In this document: positions 23,498 through 35,742 of the stretch, one piece after another
Layout: every line of letters begins with the position of its first letter
Position numbering within the stretch: position 1 is the first letter of the stretch
Assembly: GCA_949775045.1 (NCBI GenBank)
Contig: OX459097.1
Span: forward strand, 5,347,185-5,411,184
DNA from: Metridium senile
Lineage: Eukaryota; Cnidaria; Anthozoa; Actiniaria; Metridiidae
Length of the DNA: 64,000 bases
Reading direction: 5' to 3'
The notes under the pieces: model-generated
Databases searched by the model: none
Told to the model about the DNA's origin: nothing
What the model saw: the letters and a program-made list of their open reading frames with translations, nothing else
Made by a program: the position numbers and the translations under genes

Positions 23498-23694
23498 GGC
23501 CTCGTCTACACGAATCCGATCCGGCTGAAACCGCATAGAAATATTTGCGTCCACACGAATCCGCGTATCCGGAGGATTCAAGTAAAAGTATGCGGTTTCG
23601 GTGACCGGATTCACTGGATTCGTGTGGACGATAGGCCGATTTGCATCAAAAAGTATGCGGTTTCAAAAGTATCCGGATCCGTGTAGACGGGGTC
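23498..23694. mobile_element. MITE, PIF/Harbinger-like (family M2, copy 2)
   Basis: Same family as 21041-21229, with an extra 8 bp near the ACGAATCCGCGTATCC stretch. Ends GGCCTCGTCTACACG and CGTGTAGACGGGGTC are flanked by TTA direct repeats (23495-23497 and 23695-23697). Confidence 0.78.
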
Positions 23695-24766
23695 TTAGTA
23701 TACTTGTCCACGTTGAATAGAAGCTGTTTGGTTTGTTAACATGAAACAACGTTGACTTTGTCAGTAAATGCTGAAAAGCAGACTTAACAAATGCGTTTTT
23801 GATCATTAAGAAAAAAAACACCAGTGATTGGAGAATTCGTGAAGTTTTAAAAATCAACCAATCTCATTTGCTCCACCCACTTCCTAATGACAACAATATA
23901 CTTAGCCTCCCCACCCTGATCTAAAGATTTGAGACGTATTTTAAAATAAAGAAGTTAAGTGTAGGTTGGAATCATTGTATAAATTGTATAATTGGATTAA
24001 ATAATCTAAAAAGGTTGATGACTCTTACTTCTTTATAATAAAGAAGTTTTTGATAAAATCTATGATTTTATGACCTTCATAAGCGGTAAATGCTAGATGA
24101 ACGGATATGATATTCTAATTTGTAGACGGTTTTGATGAACTGTCACCTTGCCTAAGAGCAGATTATCTAGATCATTACTTTTAAGTAAGCCTTTTTGATC
24201 GAAAGCGTTACTTTTATAAGATACCATCGAATGACAACATCGTCACCAGCATTGTTTATCAGTTGATTTGAGTGTTGTAATTCATTCGCTGTCAGTCGTA
24301 TTACGAGAAAACAAATAAAACAAAACGGTAAACGATTTAGTAAAAGATATCAAAATGTCTGTTTGCGATTTCCATGGTCTTTCGCGCGGTGCATGTTGGT
24401 AAGTGACCATCTCTTTATGCTTGAAGAGAAGCAAACTTACAGTGTTTCTAGCTAACAAAAACGCTAATGGTTTTATTTCTACTCTTTGACTAATTCGCTT
24501 TTAGCCCCCATATTGGTTGAAACAATAGGTTTTGAATCCCTTGGGTCCCCTTGACCTCGCTTTCATGCGTTTCAGAACGTTCCAAACAAAGGTTTTCGCT
24601 CTCATGGGAATAAACATGGCCGTTGTGTGATAAAGGCCCATTGACCTACAATCAATGCTAATAAATGTACATTGAAGAACTCGAAACTGGTCTATTCGAC
24701 TTGCAAAAGTAAAGTAAATGTACAGCACTCAAGAAAGCATAAATGCTCCCTTAATAAAATGTACTG

Positions 24767-24903
24767 GGGGCCGGTTGTAGGAAGCCTGAATAGCGCTATC
24801 TACCGGATAAATCCTTATCCAGCGTATAAAATCTATAAAAAACCTATGCAGTGGATAACTTTTATCCGCGGATAACTTTATCCACCCTTCATACAACCGG
24901 CCT
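24767..24903. mobile_element. MITE with GGCCGGTTGTA termini
   Basis: Left GGCCGGTTGTAGGAAGCCTG and right TACAACCGGCC are inverted. The interior has a second inverted pair around GGATAA/TTATCC. About 137 bp, non-coding. Confidence 0.7.
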
Positions 24904-25815
24904 CTGACATTTAGGACGTTTACCCTTCGTTGAAGTAAAAGAAGGAACATAGATGGCTAGGTTATAGGTGTAATTCCACCTGTCAGTAGACATTCCACAA
25001 CTCTGTTGAAAGTGTAATAAATAGATAGATTTTAATCTTTAAAATATCAGAAACGTCACTGAGTACGTCTGTTACTTACTGTATACAGAAGTTACTTAAT
25101 AACCACAATAATAATTTCAAAACTGCCGACTGTATGATGTGGAATTTATATAGCGCACTTTTTCATGTGAAATATGTTCAAATGAGCTTTACAATGTCTT
25201 ATAGCTTTTTTGGACAATGAGCTCAGCTACAATAAAACTAAGATATAAGTAAATGAAAGAAATATTGATTATTATTATTGTATTTATCCATTGTTTAATA
25301 TCCAGTTTATTTCTTCGCCTGTAAAAAAATTTTTGTTTTGTTTTTGCGAACAACAGCAAAAGTAATGAATAAAATAGCTAGATGAATGAATAAATGAATG
25401 GAAAGATGAATAAACTCTGAATGAATAGATTAACGAATGGATTATATGAATGGAAAGATAAATGAAAGATGAATTAACAAATGGATGGATGGATATATGA
25501 ATGAATGATTGACGTAAAATAGACGGCTGTAACTGGTTTGATCAGGGTCACTAAAATACTGGTCTTTGATTGGCTAATCCGTTGCCATATAGCCGGTCAA
25601 AATGCACGTGTTGACTTCAAACGCGCGGCAGTTTTGAATCGACAGTCGTATTCGCACAGCACGGGACAAACAAAAACTAGCTCGCCCTTCGCGTGCATCA
25701 AACATCCTTTTGTTTTCCAAGAACAATTCGTCTTCAGAAAGCACGCTCATACATAAAATATTTAAGAAGAACATAGAATTTCTAGTGTAAATAGCGAAAA
25801 GTTTACCTTTTCAAA

Positions 25816-28800
25816 ATGGCTTCCATACGAAGAGCGTTGTTCTCTTCAAACACGGATGCAGTACTTCGTTGCTCAAGCCCTTCAGAGTCCATGGAAATGC
25901 CGAGTAAAGATCCATTAAGTAATGAATGTGAGCCAACAGCAGATTACATCGACGTAGTTGTCGAAGAAAAGGTTTATATTTCGACAAGAAGTGTACTTTT
26001 TTCTTTGGATGTTGTACTTTTTTAAGCGGTACGCCGAAGAATAGCTTGTACTAACTGTGTACTTTGTTTAGGGTCATGGAACGAAGAAAGTTCTCGTGGT
26101 TTGCAAAAACATGACAGGCGACATTTGCAAACAGCTTGCTGGTATGCCATTGTTGCAAGACATGCCTGTAGTTTTGTGCTCGCTGGATAATCTCTCAAGC
26201 GTTTGCAGCAGAAATAAGTTTGCTTTGGTTTTCGTGGAGAAAAGCTTTGATGAGCACTGCATCTCTGAGATTTGCTCCGTTATAAGGTAGGAAAAGTTGA
26301 AAAAAAATTCGCGAAAGAATTTTAATATTTGTTTGAGAATAACTTGTGAAATTTAGCTAAAATCGATCCAGTTTTAATTAACAGAAAAATTGAAACATTA
26401 CAAAAAGTCTTGAAGCGTTTGCCTATAGTTCCCCTTGCCAGTTGGACACTATGTTGTGGTAATATTGTTACAAATTGCTGATATCTTTTACTTCAGATTC
26501 AATACCTCTTCACCCAATAGAACAGTTGCAATCATTGGAGTAGGTGCAGATCAAGGTATGTTGGAAAACAATCTAAAACATCCTCCCTCATCATATAACA
26601 TCTTGCTCTACCCTCCCTTAGTATCTTAAATGACCCTTTCTATATCATCTTCAACTATCAAGTTTTATACATCCCAGCTGAGAATTTGCTGAGGCATATT
26701 GATTTGTTGAGTATTTCTTGTATTTGTGTCTGCAACTCTACATATCAAATCAGATTGAAATTGTGCAATTTGTTGCAGCTAAAATAGTTTTTTGCAAGGG
26801 GAAAATATTTTCACATGAAATTCAATGTGTTACACTAAGAGAATCTTCGCTGCAAAATGTGGCAGCAATAAGTCTCTGCATGGTTATGAACATTTTGAAT
26901 ATAGCATGATCAGCTTCAACCAAACGTTTTCTGCATGCAGGTCTTTTTCCCAGACTAGCTTTTAAATATTGTACTATAATTTTACTTGCATTGGACACGT
27001 TTTGTGTAAAATGATACCTTTTACTGCGACAAAGGGCTAAAGCTCAAAAACGTCAGTAAAGTTAAGCCAACATTTCTTTTACGGTGTTACAAATTTCATT
27101 ATATCAAACACAGATGCAGCCTATACCCGATAGTTTTCATTTGTACTATGGTAATATTAATATTGATATTTTTGTATTAGATGTTCAGCTTTCGCCATCT
27201 TGTGGACTGACAGAAGTAATCACCTTTCCACTAAAAGAAGACACCATCACACAGTTACTTTTAAAATATGCTGGAATTGTACCTTTTGGAGGTGGGTGAA
27301 AACGTTACACATAAGTTTTAATCAAGTTACATACAAAAATATATTGTTATTATTGAACAATCATTTAATTATTTAATTCACAGTTGTTGGATATTGTCCA
27401 GATAATTTGATAATCTCATTACCACCACCACCATCAACAGCATCGTTGTTTTCATTATCACCAATGAAAATTTTAAAACAAATAAATAAATAATAAATAA
27501 ATAAAGAGTAGGTGAATAAAATGAATAAATTATTCTAATATAACCATGATCATGTTTTGACACATACCGAAGACAGGAGCCCACAACAGCATGACCGATT
27601 ACTGTGGGTCCAACAAATACAAGATTAATTACAATAATTATAATAATTACGGAACTGCACAAAAAATATGATATGAAGTCAGATAAGTTAGTTATAACAG
27701 TTGACAACACTTATTAAGCTACGGCTTTTGTTGTTTATTGTGTATATAAGGTTTGCCACTTACACCAGAGAGTCCAGATGATGACATTGCAGTGGCAAGG
27801 AAAGCAGAAGAGATCATCAGAGAGTCAGAACAACAGTGTAGCTTTCTTGGCTACAAAGACAACTACTCACAAAAAGATAGGTAACAAAATTGTTGAAACA
27901 ATGTTTCTGACAATATCATAAATCAATATAATCATAATCAATACAATCATAATCATGCCATCAACCATCAACCAACATTGGTATCAATCAATTAATCAAC
28001 ACATTATAATCATCTAAGATGTTTGTTTTTTGTAGTTTTAAGAATAAAATTCAAAATGACAAGGTTTTTTCTCAACATTTCGCGAGGACAATTTAACTTA
28101 GATTATTCAACTGTGTACTTATTTATCTTTGATTTGCAATAAATTTTCACTCTTGTCAAAACGTCGAGAAAAGACCTTATCATTTTTAATTTTATTCTTA
28201 TAATCATCTATCAATAACAATAATCATCATCATCAGAAGTGTCAATTATCATCATCATCCTTATTTTCTATGATTAGCAACATGACCATTTAATACTTCT
28301 TTTTACTTTAGTGAAAAACTTGGATCATCATTCAATGGTCCTGACAGTGTTGCCCATTGTGTATCAGTTAGCTCAAGACCTGGCTCTGGATACTTTACAG
28401 ATTCCAACAATAACCCTTACTTAAGATCAACATCCACTCCTATGGTACAAGACACCATCACCACCAGGCAGTCGTCACCATTTGTGGGCCATGAAATGAG
28501 GTCATCCCTTGGAAGTAACAACGACATTCCAAGAGAACTAAATGAATCATTCCGAGAGTCAATGGCCAACAAATCACTAACTTCTTGGGCACTAAACAAT
28601 GACCAGATTTCACAAACCCTCCCTCAAAGTATTTTACCAATTCCAGCAAGTTATTTGGACCAAGTAAGTGGTAGTCATGGAAACCAGGTATTACCAAGCC
28701 AGTGCATCAATTCTTGTCAGCATAGCAGACAGCCAACACCATCAGGGCAGTCATCACAACAGTCATTCCATGTATCTTCACCAATACCACCAATACCAGC

Positions 28801-31800
28801 ATCAACACAAGAAACAAATATACCAAGTCAATCAATTCCAAACCAAACAACGACCATACCATCAACAGCTATTGAATGCCAGGAAAAGTTACTAGATAAT
28901 CTCAGCCCACAAAAAAGTGTTTCTAAAACAGCGTCATTGTTGTCCAGTAATGTAAAGGATGAGGTATCGACAAGAAGTTCATCGTACATGGTTAGTGGAA
29001 TGCCAGGCAGTAAAGACATGAAGATTACCATGCTGCCAGATGACTTGTCCAAACACAGCTCAAAGGAAAGAATCAGAAGGTATAGTGACATTACTGTGCA
29101 ACTTGTCGTACCGTAGTCACTTACAAAAACGTTTGATGAAGTTTTGACATTATTTTGACATTTTTTCATCTCAGTTGGACCAATCCTTTTTTAACTTTGT
29201 TTGATTTAGTATCAAACCAGAGCTTCCCTGCTAACAGAGTCTCCCTCATGGCAACAGCTCTGTTTTTGTCACAACTGTCTGCCCTGATAAAGAGCAAGTT
29301 GTTTGAAAGCTTGGTAAATAGACCACTTTTCCTTACTGTATTCCTTACTGTATACAAATTGACCATTTCAGACCATGTGGCATTCTCTTGAGATTTTTTT
29401 TATGATGAACATGTTATAACATTTAAATGTGAAGGAATCAACTCCCAAGGGTAGCATCACATGATCTGAAATGGGTAAACAAACAAGGTAAACTGGTCTA
29501 TTGATGAAAGAAAATTCTTGTCAGAATTTAATCACCACAGAAGACTCATTTAGCAGGAAACATTTGACCTAGCACTTGCAGAGACTGGCACCTAACACTG
29601 AAATTGCATGTGTAATTATTGTTTTGTTTGTTGGTCAGGGAAAGAATCAAAGACAGCTGTGACAAGCTGCGGTATTTACTTCCTAATATATCAGGAAAAA
29701 AGACTGATATGGCCTCTGTAAGTAGTTTGATATTTTTATCTAATAATGATGCATATGGTAACAATTAGATGACAGTAATTAGATAGTGATACTAAACATG
29801 GTAAGGAAATGGTGTATATTCTGTGATGACAATGACACCAATGATAATAATAAAAAAAAAAACGTCTTTATTTTGTGAGGGTAGATACATTACCGGATTA
29901 CCCGGTAGTTTTCATAAGGGCCTTCAGATAAGAATCCCAACCAGTAAGGAGGCAAACCAGTTAGCTATCTTACAAGCATGGTCGAGAAACTGAATTGGAC
30001 CTAATCGAAATCGGGACAAATACAGTATCAGCTAGTGGACAGAGCAGGGGCTCGAACCCAGCACCATCGGATTGTGAGACCGACGCTCTGCCCGCTCGAC
30101 CATGCTGCCTCACAATAATAAAAAGACAATGATGGTTTTGATAGTGGTGATAATTTAATGATGATGATAATATTCTTAGGTTCGGTTTAGACATTGAATT
30201 TCACATATGCCAAATCTAATGCAAATGAACTAAAAAAATAGGTGTTCACTCAGCACATGTGGAATTGATGGCTAAACCTAGCCTCTGCAGGCATCTGATA
30301 TATCTCTTTTCATTGGGCTTCCTGTGGTGAGGAAAAAAACAAGCGGGGGAGGGGAGAGGCAAAAATCCAAATTAGATCACAGAGAGGCCTGTGGAGGAGG
30401 CTAGGCTAAACCAGGCCTTGCATGGATATAGTGATGATTTTGTTGATGAAGATTACAATGACTGATGTTAAAGTTTGTATTCTAGATTCTGGAAATGACA
30501 GTCACATTCGTCAAACTGGTTAATGACCAAATGCCACCTGCTATGATGGAGGAGGTACAGTACACAAACTATCACAAATTAGACTGTCAACTTCAGGATG
30601 ATTTTTGGCTAATTAGTTGACATTGCAGATAGCAGACAGCCTGTCATTGTCCACAATAGGGATGGTGAGAAAAAGGGCACAGAAAGATTTACATATGCCA
30701 AAGCCAAAATCAAGCAGGTATGCTGCGGGCTCCAAACCTAGGTAAGTGGTAAAATTGGGATAACTCTTGACGTTGTAATCAAAGTTAAATCTGGATTAGC
30801 ACTGATTAACCTTTGAACAACAAGAATCAGAGCTTTCTGTATGCGTTTGCTCAAAACCTGCAATCAATCAGACCTTTGGAATCATACCCTCACCAAATAA
30901 ATGATTCTGATTGAGGGTGCAAAGAGGCTATTTACACAGTAAATAATTCCAAATCACTTTGAATCACAGTCAAGGTGAAAAATAGTGTCAAGTTTCTATT
31001 TTCATAATAGCTTAATTAGAGCAAACATAGTGTAAAACAGGTTTTAACATAGGATATATAGAAATACCTGATGTTTTAATTTAACTGACAATTTCCTTGC
31101 TCAGGAACTACCCAAAGAAACAACTCACAGATGTTTCAAGGTATCTTTTTATTTTTAACTATTTTTTTCCACTTGAGCAAAAAATAAATAAATGAAATAT
31201 TAAATAAAATTGCTACTGTGGAATATTTCTTATGTAGTGTCTATTAGTCACTATCAAAGACAAGTTAAGGTGGCTGACTACGATACAAAAACTAGAAAAC
31301 TGCGCATGACTTCGCACATACAACATCGAGTCACGGTAGAGATACAGGGAATCCAAACATTCATTTTTGTGCCGTATATTTTAAAGCGTTAAGCAATTTA
31401 ACAGCCATTATCATGATTTAGATATGCTGTCATTTGAAAGGGATCCGTTTCACCTTGATATGTGAATTTATAAAAGTAAAAGGAACTTCAAAGGTGGCCG
31501 AACTAGCGATTCTTTTAATTACAAAACTCACATTTCACGAAAAACGGCAAAATAGGACTCAAAACTTATCCAAACAACAATTGCACAACATTAGTGAAAT
31601 AAAACGAAAACATAAGCATTATATAAAAGGCATTTTCTGTCGAAAAGACAATTTTTTAGCACGTTTTTGTTGGAAAAAATAATGGATATTAAAGTTGAAA
31701 TATGTCAAAAAGACGATGGAAAATTAGTTAAAACAAAACAATGAACACATGAAATTATACATAGCGACATTTATTATAGCTTCTACTTACAGAAAAGTGA

Positions 31801-33421
31801 ATTGCCTTTGAGAAATAATCCATAAACCTGTTTTAAGGAACGTTTTTTGAAAAGAAATACTTCGAGTAGTTGACAAACTTTCCCTCAACATCGCACGAGT
31901 GTTGCGTGACAAAATGGCGTAAGTTCAAAAAAGAACAGCTCATTGGATTGGGTAAAATGTATCTAATCAGAAATAACGTTGTAATTCTCCCGTTCCCAGG
32001 ACTGGCAGAGTAGTCAAAATGATGGAAAAAGCTGATTTTAGGCTCGTTTTTCTCTTAAAACTCAATAATTCGCCCGGGACCCTATGATTTGTTTTTGATA
32101 TTCAGGAAGAACAGGTAAAAATCGTTGTTTTGACAAACTTTAAGAAAGTTGACATTTCTACAACTATAAAAAAAAATACTGTGTCTGCTAATACAAATGA
32201 TCGTTTACGCTCGATTTCGGACTTTATGAGCATACATATTACATATTTTTCACCTTACTCGTACATATTTCCTATTAATTATTTAACAGATCTCGAGAAC
32301 AATCCTCACGTAAGATTTTCTGAAGAAAATACGTCCACAGCTTTTTTAGTTTTTATGTTGTGGATTATTTGGTTCCAAGCGCAGTTTTCGCCATTTTTCG
32401 TTCGAAAACTTGCAGAGTGGGCACTATTCGAGGTCCAATATCTCAGAAACGAGCTCGGGACACCCCATTTTTCTCTTTTTCATCTGAATCACCATTAAAT
32501 TTCCTATGAAATACCTTTCTAATAATAAATTCTGATTTGTTTTTCGTATAGTAGTCAGCCACCTTAAGTTGTAAATTATGAGGTATTGTTTCCTTTTGTA
32601 TTTGATTCAATGTTTCTGAGTGATACTGACTAAATAGTCACTACTGAATAGAAACTATTAGTAACCTTTTTTGTTTGTATTTCCTGGTCTTGGTGTATTT
32701 ACAAAGCAAATTAAATTGTGGATACTATATGGAATGTACCCTAGGGGGAGGGGGGACAGACTCCCTTTGTCCAAGTGGTAGGGTTGATTGGCGGTCGGGG
32801 AATGTACTCTACAATTACCTGCCATTAGTTGATAGTTCTTTCTTTATTTTAAATCACAGAATTATTCCACCCATGCCCGTCTCAGTACCATCTGCTCCTC
32901 TGACGTCTGGAGACGTTAACCATATCATCTACACAACATTCTCCAACAATAATACACCACATTATTACCCACACGGACAGCATTATAACACTACTCCTCA
33001 TCAACACAACCAGTATATACAAGGTCTTGGATGCACCGCACCGTATAGTCCAGTACCCCTAGACCTACATCCTGGTTATATGCATCCTTCACGTGCAATT
33101 AACCAGAGTATCACAAAGGATATACCAAGTCTTCGCATGCATAAGGACACACCGATATACCATAACTACCAACCAATTCACTCAAGTGATGTTACCATGT
33201 GTCCGCATCGACCGATGTATGGTCCGCCGCTATCTATCAACACGTCAACATCACATGGCGATATACCGCCACAATGGAACTATATGAAACTACCATCTGT
33301 AAGTGCCATCTCGCCGTGCAGCAGTGCTTGTTTGAGTAGTAATGACGACCCAGATACAATATCTGGGAGTTCTATGTCTAATACATCATTTGATTCACCA
33401 TTATGGGATGAATCTAAGTAA
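25816..33421 (+). CDS. SOHLH2-like basic helix-loop-helix transcription factor, 11 exons
   Basis: Nuclear bHLH protein, similar to vertebrate SOHLH2, which regulates gametogenesis. Exons: 25816-25971, 26072-26286, 26497-26555, 27181-27291, 27751-27880, 28312-29079, 29639-29717, 30486-30554, 30629-30741, 31105-31140, 32860-33421. All phases agree and the product is 765 aa. Residues about 53-200 form a globular N-terminal domain (KKVLVVCKN, FALVFVEKSFDE, VAIIGVGA) like that of SOHLH2, then GLPLTPES and CSFLGY. Exon 6 is Ser/Gln-rich linker. The bHLH spans about 473-527: SKERIRRERIKDSCDKLRYL, LPNISGKKTDMASILEMTV and FVKLVNDQMPPAMMEEIADS. The C-terminus is rich in His, Pro, Tyr and Ser. In-frame TAG 24 nt before the ATG supports the start. 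It is much longer than human SOHLH2 because of the linker and tail. Orthology is inferred from domain order and the bHLH sequence. Confidence 0.9.
27005..27112. mobile_element. Partial MITE of the GTAACACCGTAAAA family (M5)
   Basis: Carries the right half of the family: GGGCTAAAGCTC, CGTCAGTAAAGTTAAG, ACGGTGTTACAAATTTCATT. Lies in intron 3 of the SOHLH2-like gene. Other copies are at 43012, 44876 and 48545. Confidence 0.7.
28038..28203. mobile_element. Inverted-repeat element in intron 5 of the SOHLH2-like gene
   Basis: AAGAATAAAATTCAAAATGA near the left end is mirrored by TTTTTAATTTTATTCTT at the right, with inner arms GACAAGGTTTTTTCTC and GAGAAAAGACCTTATC. About 165 bp, non-coding. Confidence 0.65.
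29850..30110 (-). mobile_element. tRNA-derived SINE
   Basis: The minus strand begins GGCAGCATGGTCGAGCGGGC and carries a pol III A box (TGGTCGAGCGG) and B box (GGTTCGAGCCC) about 40 nt apart. A unique body of about 190 nt and an A/T-rich tail follow. AATAATAAAAA-type sequence flanks both sides and may be the target duplication. Lies in intron 7 of the SOHLH2-like gene. Confidence 0.75.
31269..32563. mobile_element. TTAA-flanked DNA transposon, non-autonomous (piggyBac-like)
   Basis: Perfectly inverted 13-bp termini GGTGGCTGACTAC and GTAGTCAGCCACC, with further imperfect pairing, are flanked by TTAA at 31265-31268 and 32564-32567. 1295 bp. It contains two open frames (31434-31682 and 32130-32498) with no recognisable transposase motif. 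A shorter element with related ends is at 45906-46462. It lies in the last intron of the SOHLH2-like gene. The piggyBac assignment rests on the TTAA target only. Confidence 0.7.
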
Positions 33422-33814
33422 AGCTACCATGTAATAACATGACTCTTGAAGCAAAAAATCAAAAACCTGAAGCTAAAATCACAAAGCTTGAAAGTAATAT
33501 TATGAGCCCCGACACTAAATGGGATGAATCTACAATGTAATACCAGGAAGCTTAGGCTAAAAGACCCTGACACTAATACCATAAGGCCTAAACCTAACAC
33601 CAAGAAGCTTGAATTTAATACCACGAAACCTGAAGCTAACACCATGAAACTTGAAGGAAATACTAAGAGGCTTGGAGTGAACACCATGATGCTAATTGAA
33701 GCAAATACCAAGAGCCCTGAAGCTTACATCACGAAGCTTGAGGCTAATATAATGAACTCTTACTCTAAAACCATCAAGCCTGAAGTTAATACAGTCTACT
33801 GTGCTTATGGATAA
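33422..33814 (+). repeat. 21-bp (7-codon) degenerate minisatellite in the 3' UTR of the SOHLH2-like gene
   Basis: Units of 21 bp (one of 24) follow the pattern AAYACCAYGAARCCTGAAGCT, about 15 copies, translating as NT-x-K-P-E-A repeats from 33524. The frame is the same as that of the upstream CDS but separated by several stops. The first units also include two copies of ATGGGATGAATCTA, one of which is the end of the CDS. Confidence 0.75.
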
Positions 33815-34444
33815 TGAAAGCTGATGGACTGATATTAGATGATACCAATTATTGATTAATTGAAGGAGAATATTGACTGAAGTTGCAAATACAAATTTGT
33901 GGTTTTAGTAATAAATAGATTGAAGTTTATACTTTTCAATTCAATAACGCTGATGAATTTATTGTTACATTAATTTGCTATCAAATGATAGATAGCATTG
34001 AAGTAATTCATTGACAGAAGTGTCAAAGACATAAAAAAGTTATAGTTGTGATTGATTTATATGTTAAAAACAGTTTTCTACACAATCAATGACTATACAA
34101 AGTATATACTTCAGTCTTTAAAAGAAAAGAAGAAAGAAAAAGACAGAAAACAAGAAAAAAAATGACACGCAAAACCCTAAAACAGAAAATATATATATAA
34201 ATTAAAGTTATTTATATGTTAGAGAGTTACAGTTACCACTGTTTGCATAACACTTGTCCCACCAGACTTAAGTACTGATTGGGAATTTAGTCAATAGGCT
34301 ACCAAAAACCTCACCCACTTGTGTGACTGTATGAACACTTTGTTGGCATTCCTGGTAGTCTCTTGACCATTTTCAAATAGAGACCTAGCTTAGTCTGGCA
34401 AGATGCTTTCTTATGTAAAAAGTGGTAAATGGCAACACATTTAG

Positions 34445-34572
34445 GCCTGGTTCACATTAGCAACATAAGCACATTTTGTACACTTTTGTACTCTTGACAA
34501 CGAAAAACCTGGAAGACAAACAAAAGCATTATCCAAACTTGTATATGCTTATGTCGCTAGTGTGAACCAGGC
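34445..34572. mobile_element. Short MITE with GCCTGGTTCACA termini
   Basis: GCCTGGTTCACATTAGC at the left and GCTAGTGTGAACCAGGC at the right are inverted, and CATAAGC/GCTTATG continues the arms. 128 bp, no ORF. Confidence 0.75.
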
Positions 34573-34930
34573 TTTATTTATGGACCAAATGGTATCCAAG
34601 TTCAATATAATTATATTTATTAATAATATATTTAAAATCATTGTTGAAAAGAAATTTATATTTATAGTAATATACGGATTATCTTATTGTGTCTTATTGT
34701 ATAAGTTATCTTATTGTGGGGAGTTAATATTTTTAGCATAAATCAAGAAAAAAATATAAATATTTATAAAGCAAGCAATTCATTAATGTTAAACATTAGG
34801 AAATATTTGGATTCTCAAATTTAATAATTATCAATTCATGGATAGTATATATTAACAATGGAGTGAATGTCCTTGATTGTCGGTGCAAGAAAAATGACTA
34901 ATTACTTTGTACTAGAGTACAAATAATATA

Positions 34931-35071
34931 GAGTACAAATACTAAAAGTGTGCAACATAAATACCACTAAATACTGCTAAATTATGCAAATTCTTTTGTT
35001 CTCTATTGTTTAATCAACACTATTTAGTGGTAAATAGTACAAAGTATTGCACACTTTCAGTGTTTGTACTC
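34931..35071. mobile_element. TA-flanked MITE (family M3, copy 1)
   Basis: GAGTACAAATACTAAAAGTG at the left and CACTTTCAGTGTTTGTACTC at the right are inverted, with TA on each side. Exactly the same length (141 bp) as the copy at 62336-62476. Tc1/mariner-type target. Confidence 0.85.
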
Positions 35072-35742
35072 TATTTGTAAAACATAAATTATGCTTTTTA
35101 GAGCAATTTTATGTGAAATCTATTGTTTAAAATTAAGACTATTTAAATAGTCCTAATTAATACTTATTATTTTAAAATGGGTTTAGAGTCTACTACGATT
35201 AAACTATTACATTGACTATTCTTGCACAGGCAAAGGACAATCACTGTAACTAGTTGCAGCATGAATCAAACCATGAAATATTTATAATATCAATAATAGG
35301 TATTGATATATCACAAAGTTAAAGTTAAATGGCAGTAAAATTATTGAAGAACGTTTGTTTTATTTATAATATTATAATAAAACTATTTGCCATCAAAAGA
35401 TGGCTAGATGTCTTATCTCATCCTATTATGATTTAATGGCTTCATTATATTATCATCATCATCAACCATAGTGGTTCCTCTTCTCCACTTTCTTGACACA
35501 GGAAGCCCATACCCATAAGCCTTCATTCATATTATCATTAAACTTCAGCTTTTACATCTAGGATCGTGGATCTATGGGGTGTCCCTAGTGGCACCGGACA
35601 CCCCTTAGTGCAGCAAATACCCCCATTTTATTTAAGACATTTAGGGACCAAGCACCCCCTAACACCTTAAGAGCCCTTCATTTGCAATTGGGACACCCCA
35701 CAGAAAACACCATAATTTCTACTAAAACATGACTCTTAAATT

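Larger units (their letters stand above)
15062..25815. other. Intergenic region between the Cav2-like and SOHLH2-like genes
   Basis: The two genes are divergently transcribed from this region. From 15062 to about 15600 the sequence is richer in GC and CpG than the surroundings and may contain the Cav2 promoter. At 17400-17760 there is a pyrimidine-rich tract with a duplicated unit of about 114 bp. No intact gene was recognised. The satellites, MITEs and H2B-like fragment it holds are listed separately. A candidate CCAAT box (ATTGG) lies at about 25568, roughly 250 bp before the SOHLH2-like ATG. Confidence 0.55.
33815..35742. other. Region between convergent SOHLH2-like and sulfiredoxin genes
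   Basis: AT-rich and non-coding as far as can be seen, holding two MITEs (34445-34572 and 34931-35071) and probable 3' UTRs of both flanking genes. No third gene recognised. Confidence 0.6.

Noticed and set aside
24355..24400. ATG-started 43-nt piece followed by GTAAGT (MSVCDFHGLSRGAC)
   Set aside because: Looks like a first coding exon, but no phase-compatible next exon or family match was found, and the SOHLH2-like gene has its own start with an upstream in-frame stop.
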